A DNA stretch of 9,005 bases, taken from the NCBI GenBank assembly GCA_018663815.1, contig JABJPQ010000601.1, positions 1-9,005 of the forward strand. Reading direction: 5' to 3'. The notes under the pieces are model-generated. The model made no database searches. It saw only the letters and a list, made by a program, of their open reading frames with translations, and was not told where the DNA came from. The translations under genes and the position numbers were made by a program. Of this stretch, positions 7,036-9,005 are shown one piece after another (the stretch's first letter is position 1; each line of letters starts with the position of its first letter). This DNA comes from Halobacteriovoraceae bacterium. Its GTDB lineage: Bacteria > Bdellovibrionota > Bacteriovoracia > Bacteriovoracales > Bacteriovoracaceae.

Positions 7036-8592
7036 TTGACTACAATCAAAAGTAATTTACACATAACCTTAATCCGTCCTCCAATGATAACCTCAAAAAA
7101 TAATATTTTATTTACCAAAGGAATACCACCGCTTGGACTTGCATATATTGCAGGAGCTCTAGAAAAACATGACATTGAGTACTCTTTGATTGATGGCATC
7201 GGCACAAGGATTAATTCAACCTATCATGTATTCGACAAGAATCTCATTCTTCGAGGTATGACATTCACCGAAATTATAAACATGATTCCCAGTAGTACGA
7301 CCTTTATCGCCCTCTCATTAATGTTTACTAACGAGTGGGTTTTACATAAAATTCTTATCCAGAAAATAAAAAAAAGATTTCCACATAAAGTAATTATCGT
7401 TGGAGGTGAACATGCAACATCATCATGGAGGGAGATTCTCACTCAGACACCAGAGATTGACTTTTGTGTTCTTGGAGAAGGTGAGCAAACTTTAATTGAA
7501 CTTTTAAAGGCTCTTGATTCGGATACTAAAATAACTGTTCCAGGTGTTGCACACAGAGAGCAAGGTGTTCCGATACGAACTTTAAATAGAGAGCGTATAC
7601 GTAACATAAATTCACTCTCATGTTCCTGGAAGAAAATTCCCGTATCAAGCTATCTTAACGAAGGCTCAGGAATGAATATTCTAAATAGAAGATCAATGCC
7701 CATTCTCGCCTCAAGAGGCTGCCCATACAAATGTACATTCTGCTCTAGTCCGCAAATGTGGGGAACGCAATACTACACACGTTCTCCAGTCGAAATCGTT
7801 GCAGAAATGCAATCTCTCATTCAAAAATACAATGTAGAACACTTTGACTTCACAGACCTCTCGACCACAGTTAACAGGGAGTGGACTCAAACTTTTTGTG
7901 ATGAAATGATCTCTAAAAACCTAAATGTAACTTGGCAGTTTGGGCCAGGCACAAGGTCTGAAGTCCTGACTCCAGACTTAATAGAACATCTCAAGCAAGC
8001 AAACATCTATCGTCTCACATTATCACCTGAGTCTGGCTCTTCAAAAACCGTAAAGCGAATAAAAAAGAATATTAATCTAACTGCTTTATTCAACAAGGTT
8101 AAACTTGCTAAAAAACAAGGAATAATTATAAAGCTTCAGTTTATAATGGGACTACCAGGCCAAACATTTTTTGAAATGCTTGCAAGCGCTTCATACATTA
8201 TCAAGTTAGCTTGGGCCAGAGTTGACGACATATCCATCTTTCTTTATTACCCTTATCCTGGAAGTGAGATAGCTGAAGAGTTAGTTCAAAAAAAAATCTT
8301 CTTTTCGGATGAAGAATACTCACAAATGGAGCTCTCACGAATTGGTGCAACAGGAGGAATTCCAAACAAGCAAATCCTTGAGCACAACAAGATTATATTA
8401 ACTCTTTTTAGCTTTGGCTTAATGATTTTGTGCCAAATACTAACCTACCTAAGATCACCAGCTCGAATTTTTGAATCTATTTATTTAATATTAATAAAAA
8501 AGCCTAAGCGAACTGGTGAAATGTACCTTTTAACTAAACTTCAATCTTTTTCAAATCCTGCTCATATTCAAATCAAATCGAACCAGCTATGA
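7036..8592 (+). CDS. B12-binding-domain radical SAM protein
   Basis: A 518-residue protein with the class-B-type layout of a cobalamin-binding-like Rossmann domain followed by a radical SAM barrel. N-terminal landmarks are HITLIRPP at 9-16, GIPPLGLAYIAGALE at 29-43, VGGEHAT at 122-128 and LGEGE at 146-150. The [4Fe-4S] motif is SRGCPYKCTFC at 226-236 (Cys229, Cys233, Cys236). Barrel signatures follow: FTDLS at 272-276, LSPESGS at 329-335, FIMGLPGQT at 369-377 and PYPGS at 406-410. A hydrophobic stretch at 453-472 may touch the membrane. The start is TTG 7036, with a weak GGA 8 nt upstream; an in-frame TAA at 7030 blocks earlier starts. The first ATG, at 7084, would remove the first beta strand. 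It overlaps the GT2 gene as ATGA. Related enzymes methylate or rearrange unreactive carbons. A modification of the glycan or its lipid carrier is inferred from context; the substrate is unknown. Confidence 0.88.
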   Translation: MTTIKSNLHITLIRPPMITSKNNILFTKGIPPLGLAYIAGALEKHDIEYSLIDGIGTRINSTYHVFDKNLILRGMTFTEIINMIPSSTTFIALSLMFTNEWVLHKILIQKIKKRFPHKVIIVGGEHATSSWREILTQTPEIDFCVLGEGEQTLIELLKALDSDTKITVPGVAHREQGVPIRTLNRERIRNINSLSCSWKKIPVSSYLNEGSGMNILNRRSMPILASRGCPYKCTFCSSPQMWGTQYYTRSPVEIVAEMQSLIQKYNVEHFDFTDLSTTVNREWTQTFCDEMISKNLNVTWQFGPGTRSEVLTPDLIEHLKQANIYRLTLSPESGSSKTVKRIKKNINLTALFNKVKLAKKQGIIIKLQFIMGLPGQTFFEMLASASYIIKLAWARVDDISIFLYYPYPGSEIAEELVQKKIFFSDEEYSQMELSRIGATGGIPNKQILEHNKIILTLFSFGLMILCQILTYLRSPARIFESIYLILIKKPKRTGEMYLLTKLQSFSNPAHIQIKSNQL

Positions 8593-9005
8593 AAAGAACT
8601 AAAGAAAAAAAAGACACAATCATGGTCATTGCTCCATGCTATAACGAACAGGAAAATATTGATTTTTTTGTTAAGGAGTGGTGCTCCCTACTAGAACCAC
8701 ACAATGGAACCTTATGCATAATTAACGATGGGAGCACAGACCTCTCCTCCTCAAAACTTCAATCTCTCTCGCTAAAGCATAGCAACCTCATCGTTCTTTC
8801 CTCTAAAAATGAAGGCCACGGAAAGGCGTGCTTGAAAGGATTTCGATATGCCTTAAAGCAAAATATCGACTGGGTATTTCAAGTTGATACCGACAATGAA
8901 ATTCCATCATCATTTTTTCCTCTTTTTTGGGAAAGTCGAAAAAAGCACTTAGTAATTAAGGGAGTTCGTTCCAATCGACATGATTTTTTAAGAAAGCTAG
9001 CTAGC
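8589..9005 (+). CDS. family 2 glycosyltransferase, dolichol-phosphate-mannose-synthase-like (3' partial)
   Basis: The frame is open from ATG 8589 to the right edge (139 codons), so the C-terminus and any membrane segments are missing. The visible GT-A domain has the GT2 signatures: MVIAPCYNEQENID at 12-25, the nucleotide-contact strand CIINDGSTD near 43-51, KNEGHGKACLKGFRYAL near 73-89, and the metal-binding QVDTDNE near 98-104, the D-x-D equivalent of the DAD/DSD in this family. IKGVRSNRHDFLRKLAS at the end matches the conserved GxRxxR...R..S stretch of polyprenyl-phosphate glycosyltransferases. These transfer a sugar from NDP-sugar to undecaprenyl phosphate or a related acceptor at the inner membrane. 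The start overlaps the stop of the radical SAM gene (ATGA), so the two are co-translated and probably act in one pathway. The GT2 fold is secure; the lipid acceptor is inferred. Confidence 0.88.
   Translation, partial: MKRTKEKKDTIMVIAPCYNEQENIDFFVKEWCSLLEPHNGTLCIINDGSTDLSSSKLQSLSLKHSNLIVLSSKNEGHGKACLKGFRYALKQNIDWVFQVDTDNEIPSSFFPLFWESRKKHLVIKGVRSNRHDFLRKLAS

Noticed and set aside
1..9005. Insertion sequences, CRISPR arrays, tRNA or rRNA genes, phage genes or defence systems
   Set aside because: No transposase motifs, terminal repeats, regularly spaced repeats or RNA-gene signatures were found. All long frames are explained by glycan-biosynthesis families.

Overview
The window is about 9 kb of AT-rich DNA holding nine genes of a surface-polysaccharide (O-antigen, capsule or LPS-type) biosynthesis locus. 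No phylogenetic marker gene is present. Low GC, proteobacterial-looking sigma70-type promoter elements, glf and a WbuC-type cupin fit a low-GC Gram-negative bacterium, for example a gammaproteobacterium or a Bdellovibrionota-like lineage. I cannot place it more closely than that.

Left block (2-5104, + strand): five tightly packed genes with overlapping ends. They are an extended SDR sugar-nucleotide epimerase/dehydratase (5' end cut by the window), a two-domain HAD phosphatase plus aminoglycoside-phosphotransferase-like protein, a split transketolase (N-terminal TPP subunit and C-terminal subunit), and UDP-galactopyranose mutase (glf). The first four look like a dedicated module for an unusual sugar: C2-unit transfer or ketose formation, phosphate handling, and redox or epimerisation at the nucleotide-sugar level. 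Glf makes the Galf donor UDP-Galf.

Middle (5105-6945): glf ends inside an all-A/T inverted repeat. A near-consensus extended -10 promoter follows, whose predicted start site falls on or next to the ATG of a WbuC-like cupin gene, so a leaderless message is possible. One base beyond the cupin stop lies the stop codon of a convergent minus-strand gene for a polytopic GT-C-type membrane glycosyltransferase.

Right block (6946-9005): a 90-bp divergent intergenic region with candidate promoters on both strands and short palindromes. It is followed on the + strand by a B12-binding-type radical SAM protein (TTG start) that overlaps by 4 nt a family 2 glycosyltransferase of the dolichol-phosphate-mannose-synthase type, cut by the right edge. 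The GT2 could charge a polyprenyl phosphate with a sugar for the GT-C enzyme to transfer; this is inference. No RNA genes, insertion sequences, CRISPR arrays or attachment sites were seen. No intergenic gap exceeds 90 bp.
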